Shown piece after piece: positions 1 to 11,410 of a stretch of DNA of 64,000 nt (positions are counted from its first letter, which is position 1; every line of letters begins with the position of its first letter). A program made the translations under genes and the position numbers. The notes under the pieces were generated by a model. That model was not told the origin of the DNA and did not search any database. It saw only the letters and a program-made list of their open reading frames with translations. Source of the DNA: Turnera subulata (taxonomy: Eukaryota > Streptophyta > Magnoliopsida > Malpighiales > Passifloraceae); contig JAKUCV010004208.1 in the NCBI GenBank assembly GCA_028386065.3, forward strand, positions 109,969 through 173,968. The letters are read 5' to 3'.

Positions 1-583
1 GACTTCCTGCAGGTGTGATGAAGGCGGCGACTGGAGGGTGACGCGGAGATGGAGGTGGCTTCGGCGGTGGTTGTTTTGTGTTTTTTTTAAATATATATAT
101 ATATTGAATGGAAAAGAAAGTTGGGTGGTTTGGACGATGATGGGTTTCAAGTTTGCGTGTACTGAACTTAGAGAACTCGGGTGATTTATTGCAGGAAAAG
201 GCAGGACTGGAAGCATGGGATGCTGTCGGTGGCACAGGAAAAAGAAAAAGCAAGAACAGTGAAAAAGGCGGTGCAGGAGCTCTATCATGCAGAGCGGGCT
301 TCGTCCGGACCAGCAAATAACTATTATACCCCCTTACCTTTATTGTTGGTCCGTTAACTCGAGGATAAACCTGACTTTTCTGAAGATTCCTGGACCCGAA
401 AAATTCCAACTTTGGTCCGTAAAATCCGCAGAAAAATCCCGAACGTGGGAGAGAGCTCGGTTTTAGAATCCGATGCCCGATTTACCTTGAAATAATTATC
501 AAAGATTATTTTATATGGTAAATTACTGTACAAAGCTTTTTACAGTCCCGGTAAAAATATAAATTTTTACCCGCGCTGTTACA
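1..583 (-). mobile_element. Partial LTR (TGTAACAG family), cut by window edge
   Basis: Bases 300-583 closely match 58885-59158 (same order, small differences), the start region of the solo LTR at 56419-59158. The right end reads ...GCTGTTACA, so the LTR begins at 583 and runs leftward. The GC-rich block near 1-70 resembles the GC-rich inner part of the other family members. The terminal inverted structure (CCCGGTAAAAAT... facing ATTTTTACCCG) is present. No coding region is credible. The other LTR end lies outside the window, so solo LTR versus full element is undecided. Confidence 0.75.
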
Positions 584-690
584 GAACTACTAGTCGTAGT
601 GAGGAAGGATACAAATGATAATATATTTCCCATAGCATGAGCTATAGTTAAATCAAAATGCAAAGATAGTTGGAGTTGGTTCTTGGCATT
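584..690. other. Short spacer between two LTRs
   Basis: About 107 AT-rich bases between the end of the first LTR and the start of the next. No gene or repeat recognised. It is probably host or older transposon sequence that received both insertions. Confidence 0.5.
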
Positions 691-2846
691 TGAAACGCCC
701 GTAACCCAAAATAACCAATTAATTTAATTATGACATATGAAAAGACCAAATTGCCCTTCTATTCCTAGGATATGATATAAACCTCAAAATGGACCGAGGA
801 ATCAATACACATGCCAAGGTAAACAAAACTATGTCCAAACAGAAACCGGCTCATTGCGAGCCCAACTCCCAATACCGGTTACATTAGCCATGACACAATC
901 ATCATTCAATTTTAAAATAAGATATACAATACAATGAGTATGCAACGGAAGTCAAAAACATATGGTAACATGTATATAATGAGCTCTTTGGATCCGACCC
1001 GATAATGAGGAAACACCATCAGCTGCTGATATGCTCTCCTGACCAATGAACAAGTAACCTGTGTAAAGAAGTGAAGAGTGAGACCATTCACTGTCTCACC
1101 ATAAACAAATAAACCAGGATATACACATGTACAAGTCAACCACGAATATATCAATACCTGAGAGAACAACCACAGTGCACAAACAAGTCATCATCAGACT
1201 TTACACTATATTTGTCATAAATCATATTGTAATATTTATTCCATATCGTGTGTTAAGATTGAGTATTTTATTAGGGTCCTCTACTGTGTGCGTCGAGTTC
1301 GGTTACATCTGTACGGAAAATCAGAGCATAAGTCCAAATACAATCAGGGCAAAAACCCAAGTCTGGGTATAAGCCCAAATACAATTAGAGCATCAACCCA
1401 AGTTAGGGCATAAGCCCAGATATAGTCAACCGGTCAACAACCCTATAGTAGTATTCTTTTAGTACGTTATTCTTAGTTATGCTTTAAAAAGTTATGTGTG
1501 CCATAAATTATGATTGCCCAGGGATGTGTGGATTTAATGTCTTATTCTCAAGTCTGGGCCTCCGGCCACAATTCACCATGCTAACCACAAAATCGTATAT
1601 CATGTTACATACATAACAAAACAACTCATGCTCGGCAGGCATATCATATCACCCAGGCACACAATACAAAATCATGGCATATTAGAAAATAAGGCATGAA
1701 TCACTAGCAAACCATACCAAGAAGTATTCACAAAACAAACATAAAAAGGCTTACAAGTCACATAACAAGCATGAAAGAACATATAGATCACAAATTTTCA
1801 AAGATTACCACAAAATTAAGAGAGATCCGTTAGCCCGAGTATCATAGGCAGTAACGGCATGCCAAGGTTTATAAGTCCTCACCTGGACCATAATAATTGC
1901 CTCGGAACTGAAGCCTCTTTCTGCCACGACAATCCTATGCTTATAACAAAACGACCACACATAAGGCTCACATAGAAAAATGATGAATGTACTCTAAAAC
2001 GTGCTTATTTCGATATATCATCTTGAGTCCTTAATCCCAATCAATGTCCTCAAATCCTTATTAGGCCTAAAGCCCATATCAATAATAGTTATCGAGTTTA
2101 ATTATTCATTGGGCCTAAATCCCATATGTGAACATCCAAATTTGACCAATGTTTTATTCTATTATTTTAAATTATGATTTTTTTTATGTCTTTAATTGAT
2201 GAGATGATTTGATTGATAGCATGAATATGTTTGTGATTTAATATAGTAGAGTAAAGGATATTTTATTTGCTTATTTCTTTTTATTTATTTTTAGCCCTTT
2301 GTTATGTGTTTTATTTTGGGTTAGAAATAGATATTAGGTTTGGGTTAATAAAATATAGATCTTCCAGAGATAATACCCCATTTAAACACAGAGCCTGCAG
2401 CCCAATTTAATCCTAATTTTTGTACAAATTTACGGTTAAACATATATTTTGCCTATTTTGTATTTTTATATTTAGTTTTAATTGAAAAGAGGAGTAATTT
2501 GAAGTGTGATTGATAATAAGGAAAAGTAGTGGAGTAGGAGACAAGTTTATGGTATTTTCTGGGTCAGGGAATACTCTAGAAGGTGGCGAAACCAACTAGG
2601 AATTGGATTGTAGGAGAAAAAGTAAGAAACAAGGAAAAGTTGTGTAGTTAGCGGCAGGCATGGGACTTGGAGAGATGACCGCCAGGCCCTGGCGGTCGTC
2701 ACAACATGACCGCCGGGGCTATGGCGGTCAAGGGTTCCAGAATCTTCTTTTTTCCTCCTTTTCTAATTCCTAACCCATAACCGTCAGATTTAAGGATTCA
2801 ATCTCGACCCTGAGATCAATAGGACGATCCCTGACCCCTTGAACAC

Positions 2847-2854
2847 TATAAATA
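2847..2854 (+). promoter_or_regulatory. TATA box of nested LTR
   Basis: ACTATAAATAGACCCC lies upstream of a leader that begins near CACATAAGAGGGACAC. It is the probable promoter of the nested Tat-like LTR. Confidence 0.55.
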
Positions 2855-3544
2855 GACCCCCCCCCACCCCAATTACACATAAGAGGGACACACATTAGAA
2901 TTATTCTCTGTACACCCATAAGCTTAGAGTGCTTAGAGAAATCCTAGTTCTTTGACCTTAGAAATTGTTTTAGGAGCTAATTTCTGGAGAGATTTGAAGG
3001 AAAGGAGTAGCAAAAACCCAATAGCAGAGGAAGAGCAAGAGGATTACAAGCAGGAGGCCAATCGGAGCAAATCGGTGGAGAAAAGAGTGCAAACCCAAGA
3101 GGAGCTTTCTCCCTGTGCAGTCGCAGGAAAATTGCAATATCTCGAGCTACAGATGTCGGATTATTGCGTTCTTAGTGTCTCTGGAAAGCTAAGAGAGAGA
3201 TGTACAACTTTCCTGCGACACTAGACACTCATTCGGTCTCCTTTAGTACCATTTTGCGATTGAAGTCGTGTCAAGATTTTGTTGAGAAGCGGAAAGCTAA
3301 CGGGAGCGAGAGGAGGGCTTCAAGAGGTAACCCTAATCCCTTAATTCAATTTTTGCTGCTGCATTGTGTTGTTGTGATGTGATTGATGATGATGTTTTGA
3401 TTGCTATATGAATCCGTATTAGAACTGCGTGGCTTTGACCCTGGTCATACGGGTACGTAGGTAGTCTCGGTCTGAAAACGGGATGCAAGCCAAATTATGT
3501 GTTTCTTTTTTTTTTTTATTCCGTTGTTGTGATGTTGCTATCGT

Positions 3545-3650
3545 GATGTTACTGCTATGTTGTTGTGTCGTGTTGTATTGTGTTGTGTTATGTTGTGTTG
3601 TGTCGTGTCGTGTCGTGTTGTGTTGTGTCGTGTTGCGTTGTGTTATGATG
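3545..3650 (+). repeat. Degenerate TGTTG/TCGTG pentamer microsatellite
   Basis: About 100 bases made almost entirely of TGTTG, TGTCG and close variants lie within the nested LTR. It is a low-complexity expansion with no coding meaning. Confidence 0.8.
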
Positions 3651-4579
3651 CCATGTAAGAACTACGTGAGTTTTGAATCCGGTCGTCGGGGTACGTAGGT
3701 GGATTCTAGTGGTGAAATCTCAAGCTCAATTATGTGTTTATTTTCTGTCTTTTCTTTTATTTTTGTTTTCTGTCTTTTGTTGTTGTGTTGTTTGTGCATA
3801 AGGCATATATTGATCTCCAATTGCACACGATTTCGCCCCAACATGGATGGGTGCCCAACACCTTCCCATCTGGGATTAATGCTACGTTTGATCCTTGTGT
3901 TGCCCCCTGGAATCGAAGATTCAGCCCTGTGTTGCGTTTTTGTTATTTTTTATCCCTGTGTGATTCTATTTTCGTTACTTTTGGTTTGAGTCGCCGGATT
4001 CCGGCTGTTAGTGCTGACGTGGCGTGCTTTCCGGTGCCACATTAGCATTTGTGGGACCCGCATGTCAGGTCAAGCCAACAAACCGGAACGCCTCGACCCG
4101 ATTGGTTCCTCCCATCTATAAGACCCGTCCAACCAAACCAAAATGCACAATAGAAGAAATAATTTTAAAAAAGGAAATAAAAATTCATTAAAATAATTAA
4201 AATAGAAATCTTTTTTCAAAAAATAAAAATCCATCAATAAATAAAAATAATTATTTTTTATTCTTTTTCCAAAACCAGAGTGCATAATAAAATAAATAAC
4301 TAAAAGAAAAAAAGAAATGGAAATCTGATAAAATAGAAATAATCATTTTAAAAACAAAACAAAAATCCATTAAAATAGAAATAATCATTTTCTTTATTTT
4401 TTTCCAATTCCTTTTTTCCTTTTCTTTTTTGTTTTTTCTTTTACCCAAAATTTTAATGCTAATTAAAAATTGTTAACACTCATTAATTCCAATCCAGATT
4501 AAAGGATAAATTAAGAACTCCACAAATTCCTTTTTTCCACAAATTTTAATTATTTTTCTTTTTTCCACAAATTTTAATT

Positions 4580-5340
4580 TCTCTCTACAACTCCTCCTCC
4601 TCCTCCTCCCTCCCCACCGCCGTCCCTTCATCCTCCCCGTCACCGTCCCCACCCAAACTCCACCACCAACCGGTCATCACCACAACAATCCAAACAACTG
4701 CCATCGTTGCCGTCCACCGATGTCCAGAGCTCCACCAAACGACGGTGTCAACCACCCACAAAACCAACACCCACGACGGTGTCAACCACCCACAAAACCA
4801 ACACCTACAACTGATTTTGGGGGATGGAAACTGGAAACAGCTTTCATTTCTACAATTGGTAAAGTGCCTTGCAACAATGACTGCTGAGCTTGCTGGAATC
4901 GGTGACACCAAGAGCGACGGCTCTTGATGCTGTGTGATGGAGGCGCGACCACTGGCGGTCGGTGGTGGATCGAGGCGAGAGTGAACAGAGGATAGTGGCG
5001 TCTTAATGGTGTCGTGTCCGGCTTCCACTGGCGGCGACGCTTGCGATTACGGAGGAAGGAGGTAGAGACGGCGAGGTGGAGGAGGAAAGGATGATGGCGG
5101 CATTGAGCGCGTGAGGAAGGAGAAAAAGGGCCGACTCCGGCGACTTACCCACGTAACAACCATGACGGCCCAACGACGAGGAGAGGTAGAGGGTGAATTG
5201 GTGGCAGCGATGACAGACAGAGGAGAGAGAATCGGTGGGAGAAAAGAAGTGGTGGGGGAGGAAAAAGATGAGGAAGAGGGAGAGAGTGCCGAAGGAGAGC
5301 GTGTTCCAGATCAGGAGTGAGGGAGGAAGAGAAGAGAAAA
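4580..5340 (-). pseudogene. GC-rich MULE cargo, possible captured gene fragment
   Basis: A CpG- and triplet-rich block (runs of CCTCCTCCTCC, GGCGGCGAC) lies between AT-rich MULE arms. Its composition is that of a plant 5-prime exon or leader. Open frames of 135-147 codons exist on the minus strand but have no recognisable domain and read like translated CT-repeats. I treat it as captured, non-functional sequence; the source gene is unknown. Confidence 0.35.
4739..4806 (+). repeat. 34-bp tandem duplication inside the MULE
   Basis: Two near-identical copies starting ACGACGGTGTCAACCACCCA lie head to tail in the GC-rich interior of the MULE. A recent local duplication is likely. Confidence 0.8.
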
Positions 5341-7367
5341 AAAAACTAAAAGAAAAATTCTTTTTTAAAAATATATTTACAACTCTATGATTAATTTCTC
5401 TTCCTCTCATAATTAGTTTCTTCCTAAAATTTATAAAAGTTTGTAATTAATGAATTAAAATTTTAGAAAATGAAAAGATAATAAGAAATAGGAAAAAAAA
5501 AAGAACTGGGGAAAGAATTAAAAATGATTATTTCTATTTTAATAGATTTCTATCTTTTTTTTAAAAAAAGATTTCTATTTTAATTATTTTAATGAATTTT
5601 TATTTCTTTTATTGTGCATTTTGGTTTGGTTGGACGGGTCTTTTAGATGGGGGAACCAGTCGGGTCGAGCCGTTCCGGTTTGTTGACTTGACCTGACACG
5701 CGGGTCCCACAAATGCTGATGTGGCACCGGAAAGCACGCCACGTCAGCACCAACTGCCGGAATCCGGCGACTCAAACCAAAAGTAACGAAAATAGAAACA
5801 CACAGGGATCAAAAATAACGAAAACGCAACACAGGGCTGAATCTTCGAATCCAGGAGTAACACAGGGATCAAACGTAGCATTAATCCTCCCATCTGTGAC
5901 GAACCCCTGAATCCTACACCTCTGGTTCGCTATGATCGGTTTTTGCGGGTAATGAATGTCAAGGTTTTTTCCTGAATTTTGTCCTTAATAAAATTCGGGT
6001 GGCGACTCCTTTGATGTAGTGAGGGATCAAATTAGTTTTTGGTTGAGTCCTCATACCATCCCCATAATAGTCACTAGGCTTAAAGCCCATATCTATAATA
6101 GTCTTTGGGCCTAAAGCCCACATATACTTAACATGACATTACTTAGGCCTGGGCCCGACCCGTTCACATAACTGTATAAAACGAACTCCCGAGCCCAAAC
6201 CTTTCCAGCCTAAAGGTACTATGCGCGTCGGACATATTCCGGCCATACCACTCAACTCTCCAAACTCGGTTTCCACCAAGTCCATTTGATTTTAATACAC
6301 CAACCAAAAGCATTTACAAAACATATAACGTACTAAAAACAAACTAAGGCCAAAATCGGGAATTACCGTTTAATGCCGATATAAGAAATACACCATCCTG
6401 CCGGAACCGTGACCATGCTCGTCGAAAAAATAACTGAGTCCGCCGGATAATACCTGAACTCGCCAGATTCCGGTAAGCCCTCGCCAGAATAGTAACTCGA
6501 GTCATTGGAAAAGCCTTCACAGCCGGAAAACAACCCCACAAACTGTCCAAGAATCAAACATCAACCAAACGACGTTCAAAAACACTCCCAAGACGCATAA
6601 ACACCAATCAAAATAATTGAAAGCATATAGGGTTTTCGGAATGCTTACCGAAAAACAACCACGCATAGGCCTGTCCTAGATCCACACTCCAACAACTCAA
6701 ATCAAGTCACCCTAGATTCGAACAAGACCTGCTCCTTGTAGTAGGAACAAACCCCACCTGACAGATCCAGTCCCGACCAAACAACACCACCAACAACCGC
6801 CTATACGCTCGCAGTCAACAACATAAACTGAACCACCATCCAAACCCGAGACAGCAAACAACCCCGCACAACTCGCATCCGCTGTCAACAACAAACCTGA
6901 ATTGATTAATTCCACGCACAACAGAAAAACATGGAAGAAGAAAAGAGTGGAAGAAGAAAAGGGGAGCAACAGTGCTTACCCAACGAAGCAGGGGCGGCGA
7001 CGCGACTGACATGGGTTGCTTCTTCCAACTTGATGCAGCCACGCCTGAGACGGCTCTGTTTGAGTCTCCCCTCTCCTTCCTCCTTCAACTACTGATGATG
7101 GATGGCAGCGGCAGTACACAGGGTGGCTCTTTGCGCCTTTGAGACCTCTCATCGGGCGCGAACACCAGAGACGAAAAGAAGAAACACATGGCGGCGGCGC
7201 TTTGAGGCGAAAGAGAAGAAGAGATAAGGGAGAGAAGAAGAATGGAAGAAATGGGGCAGCCGTTCGGTGGTTTGTTTAATGGAAGGGAAAGGAAAGTGGG
7301 GGAGAGAAAAGGGAACGGCCAAATCGGGGAAGAAAGAAAGTGGGGAGGAGAGAGAGTATAAGTGAGG

Positions 7368-7375
7368 TTTTTATA
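7368..7375 (-). promoter_or_regulatory. TATA box of minus-strand LTR promoter
   Basis: On the minus strand the sequence reads GGAGGTATAAAAACCTCAC, a good plant TATA box inside the LTR. It is followed leftward by a pyrimidine-rich, then GC-rich leader (about 7090-7360). The position fits the U3/R boundary of the LTR spanning 691-7749. Confidence 0.5.
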
Positions 7376-8024
7376 CCTCCAATCTAGGGTTAAGGTTTCG
7401 TCAGCAGCAAAACAGTGTTGTTTTGGACCAAAACGACGTCGTCCACCAGCCCCTCCTCCAGTCAACCCCAAAGTCAAAACACACTCTTATGTGTGTTTCA
7501 TGTTTTGGCTCAGTCAAAACTACGTAGTTTTAGGTAAAACGACTACCAACAATGTGTTTTACTCCCAAAATACTATTTAATTCCACATAAAAGAAATACT
7601 TAGAGATAAAATTGAATAATTACAGAAATAAATTTCTCATGACCAAGAAAATAATTCCTAAGTTTTCCGCGAGGACAAAATTAAAAATTAACTTTCAAAA
7701 ATTCCGAAAATTCCATAAACATTAATTAACGAAAAACCGAGACGGTGCAACATTGTTGTTTGAAAATATTGATTTTAGTGAAAAGAATGGTTGGACTTTC
7801 ATCTCTGATGGATAAAAAATAAGTTGAAAATACATGTTTTATGTGACTTTTCAATGCTTGACTGAACTTTAATACATATTTGTATGTTTTCAATAATTAT
7901 TCATAAACTAAAATTTATTTTATAATTCCTGTACTTTTCAATAATTGTTAATGACTGTAATTCATTGTGGTGATGCAAGGTTTGACAAGCTTGTTTGATA
8001 ATGAACTAAGCTTTGTAGATCATT

Positions 8025-8956
8025 GGTTATGTCTAAGACATTTGTGGTGCAATTTTAGGAAGTAATACAAAGACTTTCAAAGATTATTTATAGAATGTTG
8101 CTCGTGCTTATATTAAAAATGGTTTCAAATATTGGATGTAAATGCTCAAAGAATTACCAGGTGGTGGAAAAGAGGCACTTGATTAATTAATGAAGATTAA
8201 CACGAGGCTTTGGGCAAAGTATAAGGCCAAGGTGTGCTTTGCTTGTAGAGACCTTTAATGCTCTTATACTAGAAGCAAGGGACAAGCTAATCATCACAAT
8301 GTTAGAAGCAATTTGAAGTTAATTATGAGAAGGTTTCTGAACAAGAAGTACTACTTAAAAAATTACAAGCTAAAAGTTGTCCAAGGATATTGAAGAAGCT
8401 AGAGAAGGCAAAAAAGAGGGTACTAGTTGCATTGTCACTCCAGCAACTAGTGGATTGTAGTTTGAAGTTACCATTATTATAAGGGTACACTTATATGTGA
8501 TCTAGAGAAAGAACTTGCTTTTGCAAGAAGTGGGATTAGACAGGCTTCCCATGTCGTCATCCATCTGCTGTCATTATGTACAGTAACCTTAATTCTGAAG
8601 ATTTTTTTAGTGGATGCTATACAAAGAAAGCCTTTAGGCATTACTGTGGAGAAGGAATTGAGCCAGTTCGTAGAGAACAATATTGGCCAGAATCAAATGG
8701 AGGCCCTTGCATCCCTCCCAAGCTTCAGGACAAGCAGCGCGATAAAAAATCAATTGCTAGGTGTAGAGAGCAGGGTGAAGAACCTCCATCCCAACCAAGT
8801 AGACATACTAAGCAGAGGTCTCTAACTAAATGTACTGATTGCTTGACGATTGGCCACAACATTAGAACTTGTGATAATCCACGACACCTAATTGTTAAGC
8901 CTCCAAAAGCAAAGAAAGTAAGAGACCAAGAGAAGAGGGATTTCCTATTGGTATAG
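8025..8956 (+). pseudogene. MuDR-type MULE transposase pseudogene (C-terminal half)
   Basis: Interrupted reading gives, in order, KTFKDYL, ARAYIKNGFKYWM, ELPGGGKEALD, ETFNALILEARDKLIITML, then a SWIM zinc finger CFCKKWD-stop-TGFPCRH near 8510-8560, the segment AVIMYSNLNSEDFFSGCY, YWPESNGGPCIPPKLQ, and a CCHC knuckle CTDCLTIGHNIRTC near 8833-8875. This order (catalytic tail, SWIM CxCx(n)CxH, zinc knuckle) is that of plant MuDR/MULE transposases. At least five in-frame stops make it dead, and the N-terminal half is absent or unrecognisable. The last 126 codons stay open. It abuts the long LTR ending at 7749. Confidence 0.85.
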
Positions 8957-9826
8957 AAGAGAAATATGTGCAGATAAAACAAGAGACATCATCACCCACA
9001 CCTCAAGTTGTTGTGCAAGATGCACAGAACAGAGTAAGTAGGCCTCCAAAATTTCCATTTAAGTTTTCTTCTCTAATTTAATTTACAAGAACAACTTATT
9101 TCTATATTTTCTTAACAATATTGGTACTAACTTACGTAAATAATCTAGCCGATAAGCATATTGGCAACATCTAATGCCCTTACGCAAAGCTCAGTGGCAA
9201 CATCAAGCGCATTTCCTCAAAGCACAATGGCAATAACAAATGCCTTTACATAAAGTTCAGTATAACAATATCAAGCACAATTCCTCAAATCACAATGGCA
9301 GCAACAAGTGCTTCTCCATAAAGCTTAATGGCAACATCAACCTATGCTTAGTTGAATGATCTTTTTTGTCAAACCGACAGTTGTCCGGGCACCAATTAAA
9401 CTTGCATAGTCATTTGGCAATTTGAATTGGCTATTTTTGGATTGTTTTACATGTACTTAACTTAGAGTAAGAGATGATCTGACTGTCCATGCTTTGTCAA
9501 ACATTTGTCGCTTTAGTCCCATCTTTGCTTCCTTACTTTTCCTTTTTGTTTCTTTTTCCTTTTCCTTTTTATTTTAGTATATAATCATTAATATGTATGT
9601 GTTTACTTGATGTGTCAGTGGTTTCCATGTTTTGTCATGGGTAAGAAGGCCGATTTCTGGTTTCATGGCATTAGCAAGGAGTGGAATGAACTTGAATATA
9701 AGGACATCGCGCCAACAAAATCCCCTAGAAAGATATAGAAGCCTTGAAACCATAGTGATCCAATGGTAACAGTTTTTGTTTAGCATGTAAGTTGCCATTG
9801 TGAAGCATATAAACTACAGATAGGAT
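8957..9826 (+). other. Decayed MULE tail and AT-rich sequence
   Basis: From 9150 to 9340 a degenerate repeat of about 45 bases (TGGCAACATCAAGCGC-like, reading roughly ATSNALTQSSVATSSAF) looks like the Ser/Thr/Ala-rich tail of the MULE protein after an intron-like gap. The rest is AT-rich with no gene seen. Confidence 0.4.
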
Positions 9827-10055
9827 AGCATGCTAAATTTTGATTCCATGATTAGTTTTAGAATTTAACTCTATTAGCATGTAATCTAAACTAATTTTAA
9901 TCTTCCAACTATTTTGGCATGTAAGTCAGCTTTGTAGCAAAGCATGCTAAATTTTTTGATGCCATTATCAACTTGAGAATTTAACTCTATTGGCATGTAA
10001 TCTAAACTAATGTTAATCTTTTGACTATCTTGGCATATATGTCAGTTTTGTTCTT
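9827..10055 (+). repeat. 114-bp tandem duplication
   Basis: Two diverged copies start AGCATGCTAAATTTT at 9827 and 9941. Both contain AATTTAACTCTATT, GCATGTAATCTAAACTAAT and a final TGTCAG/AAGTCAG. They lie in AT-rich non-coding sequence. Confidence 0.8.
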
Positions 10056-10459
10056 TTGTATTGTATTAATGGATAAATTGCATGTCTTGAATATAGAAGG
10101 GAAATATGGATTGTGAGGTTTTCTGGTTGGCTAAATTGTTGCTAGTCCATTCTCTAGTTTTGTGGTTTGCATTTGCATGTAAAAACTTTTGCATTTTATT
10201 AACTATTGTATTGGATTAGCAAAGCTTTTGCATTTCATAAACTATTCCACTTGTACTACATACACATTTTATAATTATAATACATTGCATTGCATTGCAT
10301 TCCAGTTCACCACATTACATTGATGTTCAAAAGTAAACATTATATTGGATTGCATTTGCATTTCACAATCGAATGCATTTAATTAGTGCATCCTACTAAT
10401 ACAAAACACAATTAACACACATATTATGACATTTACGATTAACATTAACATTAATATTT

Positions 10460-10573
10460 TTTTTATATAAACGATTTTGTATTAAAAATTCATAAATACT
10501 TACACAGAATTACAAAGTGGCGATGAAGCCAGCAAAGAGCTGATCCGCATTAGCCTTGATCCAAGATAAGCTC
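10460..10573 (-). mobile_element. 5-prime-truncated LINE tail (114 bp) with 18-bp target duplication
   Basis: An identical 18-mer, ACATTAACATTAATATTT, lies immediately on both sides (10442-10459 and 10574-10591). On the minus strand the insert runs from coding-like sequence (ADQLFAGFIATL then stop) through a short untranslated tail to an A-rich end at 10460. Long target duplication, A tail and loss of the 5-prime part are the signature of a target-primed LINE insertion. The family is unidentified. Confidence 0.85.
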
Positions 10574-10591
10574 ACATTAACATTAATATTT

Positions 10592-11410
10592 GCATTCCAC
10601 TCTTAGCGTAATACTTAATTTCTGCAACTGCAGTAGTCACAGCTTTAGCACTATTGTAGCTTCCTTTAAATTGAATTCCAACTGTAATATCTTGCATTTC
10701 AGCCATGCCTTCACCTCACCATGCATCTTCACAGAATCACTTTTTAATGGTTTGCACCAACCAATAATCCCACAGTTTTCGTACCAATAATATAATTTTT
10801 GTGGATTTTGCTTTGATTCAGAAATTTTTATTATGACTTTTGTGTTGCATCTGCACATCATATTTTAAAATCTGTGGAAATCAGTCTCTTTTCTTCTTGC
10901 ATAACTAGAGAATAGTTCACTGAAAAGGAGGAAGACATTGTTGATATTAGGTGTGGATGGCGAGAATGGGTATGGATTTTTGGTGAGAAAAAAGAGTTAG
11001 AATTGTGGACAACATGGATTTTTTGTAGGAAATGATTCAAAAAGGAAGAAGGAAAAATAATGGAGGGAAATATGCTATGCACACGTGTTTTTAAAAAAAC
11101 TGCATGTTCACCAATGGAACAATACTCCAAATTTTCTAAAACTTTGGAAAATAAGACTAGAAAATAGAGTTTTATGTTCATTGGATATCCTTTTCTAATT
11201 GGGAACTAGAAAAATAATTTTCTCTTTTTTCTAATCTACAAATAATTGGTCAAAATAATAGTAAGATGTTTTTCACACTTTCATGTATAATTTATAAGTT
11301 TGTTTTCCTAATTGAAAACACGGGTTTCCCTTCATTCTTCAATTAATGAAACTTTCAACGAGACCAAAAAAAACTCCATATGAACATCTTGTCAAGCTGC
11401 GATACTCACA
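10592..11410. other. AT-rich intergenic sequence
   Basis: No gene, RNA or repeat structure is supported here. Open frames up to about 107 codons on the minus strand are compositionally random. Confidence 0.5.

Larger units (their letters stand above)
3873..5887. mobile_element. MULE with ~340-bp terminal inverted repeats
   Basis: Both ends carry GGATTAATGCTACGTTTGATC in inverted orientation. The inverted similarity continues for about 340 bases (3873 to about 4220, and about 5560 to 5887). The flanking 9-mer TCCCATCTG is identical on both sides (3864-3872 and 5888-5896). A perfect 9-bp target duplication with long terminal inverted repeats is diagnostic of Mutator-like elements. No transposase is present, so the element is non-autonomous. 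The interior at about 4580-5340 is markedly GC-rich and unlike the AT-rich arms, as in Pack-MULEs carrying host gene pieces. The outer sequences join cleanly to restore the Tat-like LTR. Confidence 0.92.
2127..6061 (+). mobile_element. Tat/Athila-like LTR insertion nested in the 691-7749 LTR
   Basis: The insertion splits the GGCCTAAA-GCCC repeat region of the host LTR; CCATA stands at both edges (2122-2126 and 6062-6066), a likely 5-bp target duplication. Inside are a TATA box (2847), the phrase GTACGTAGGTAGTCTCGG, GGGTGCCCAACACCTTCCC and, near 5990-6010, AAAATTCGGGTGGCGACTCC. These are familiar from LTRs and primer-binding regions of plant Tat/Athila-type Ty3 elements. Without the internal MULE it is about 1.9 kb. 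No gag or pol remains, so it is a solo LTR or LTR plus a few downstream bases. The right edge is imprecise because no terminal CA is evident there. Confidence 0.6.
691..7749 (-). mobile_element. Long LTR of a second, related family, split by nested insertion
   Basis: The block starts TGAAACGCCCGTAACCC (the reverse of an LTR end in GGGCGTTTCA, as in the LTR at 59234-62352) and ends near 7749 with ...CCGAGACGGTGCA. Flanks GCATT (686-690) and ACATT (7750-7754) are a possible 5-bp target duplication with one mismatch. Without the insertion at about 2127-6061 it is about 3.1 kb, like its relative at 59234-62352 (3.1 kb). It shares with those LTRs an exon-like segment with a GTGAGGA donor, GGGC..GCCC mini-hairpins and a GC-rich inner block at about 6400-7480. 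Coding potential is low; it looks like a solo LTR of a Ty3-type or non-autonomous element. Confidence 0.68.

Noticed and set aside
4585..5410. Minus-strand open frames of 135-147 codons in the MULE
   Set aside because: They read like translated CT/GGC repeats with no recognisable domain. Kept only as possible captured sequence.
7085..7477. 130-codon minus-strand open frame near the LTR TATA box
   Set aside because: It spans the TATA box and leader of the LTR promoter, with Ser/Pro/Phe-rich random composition.
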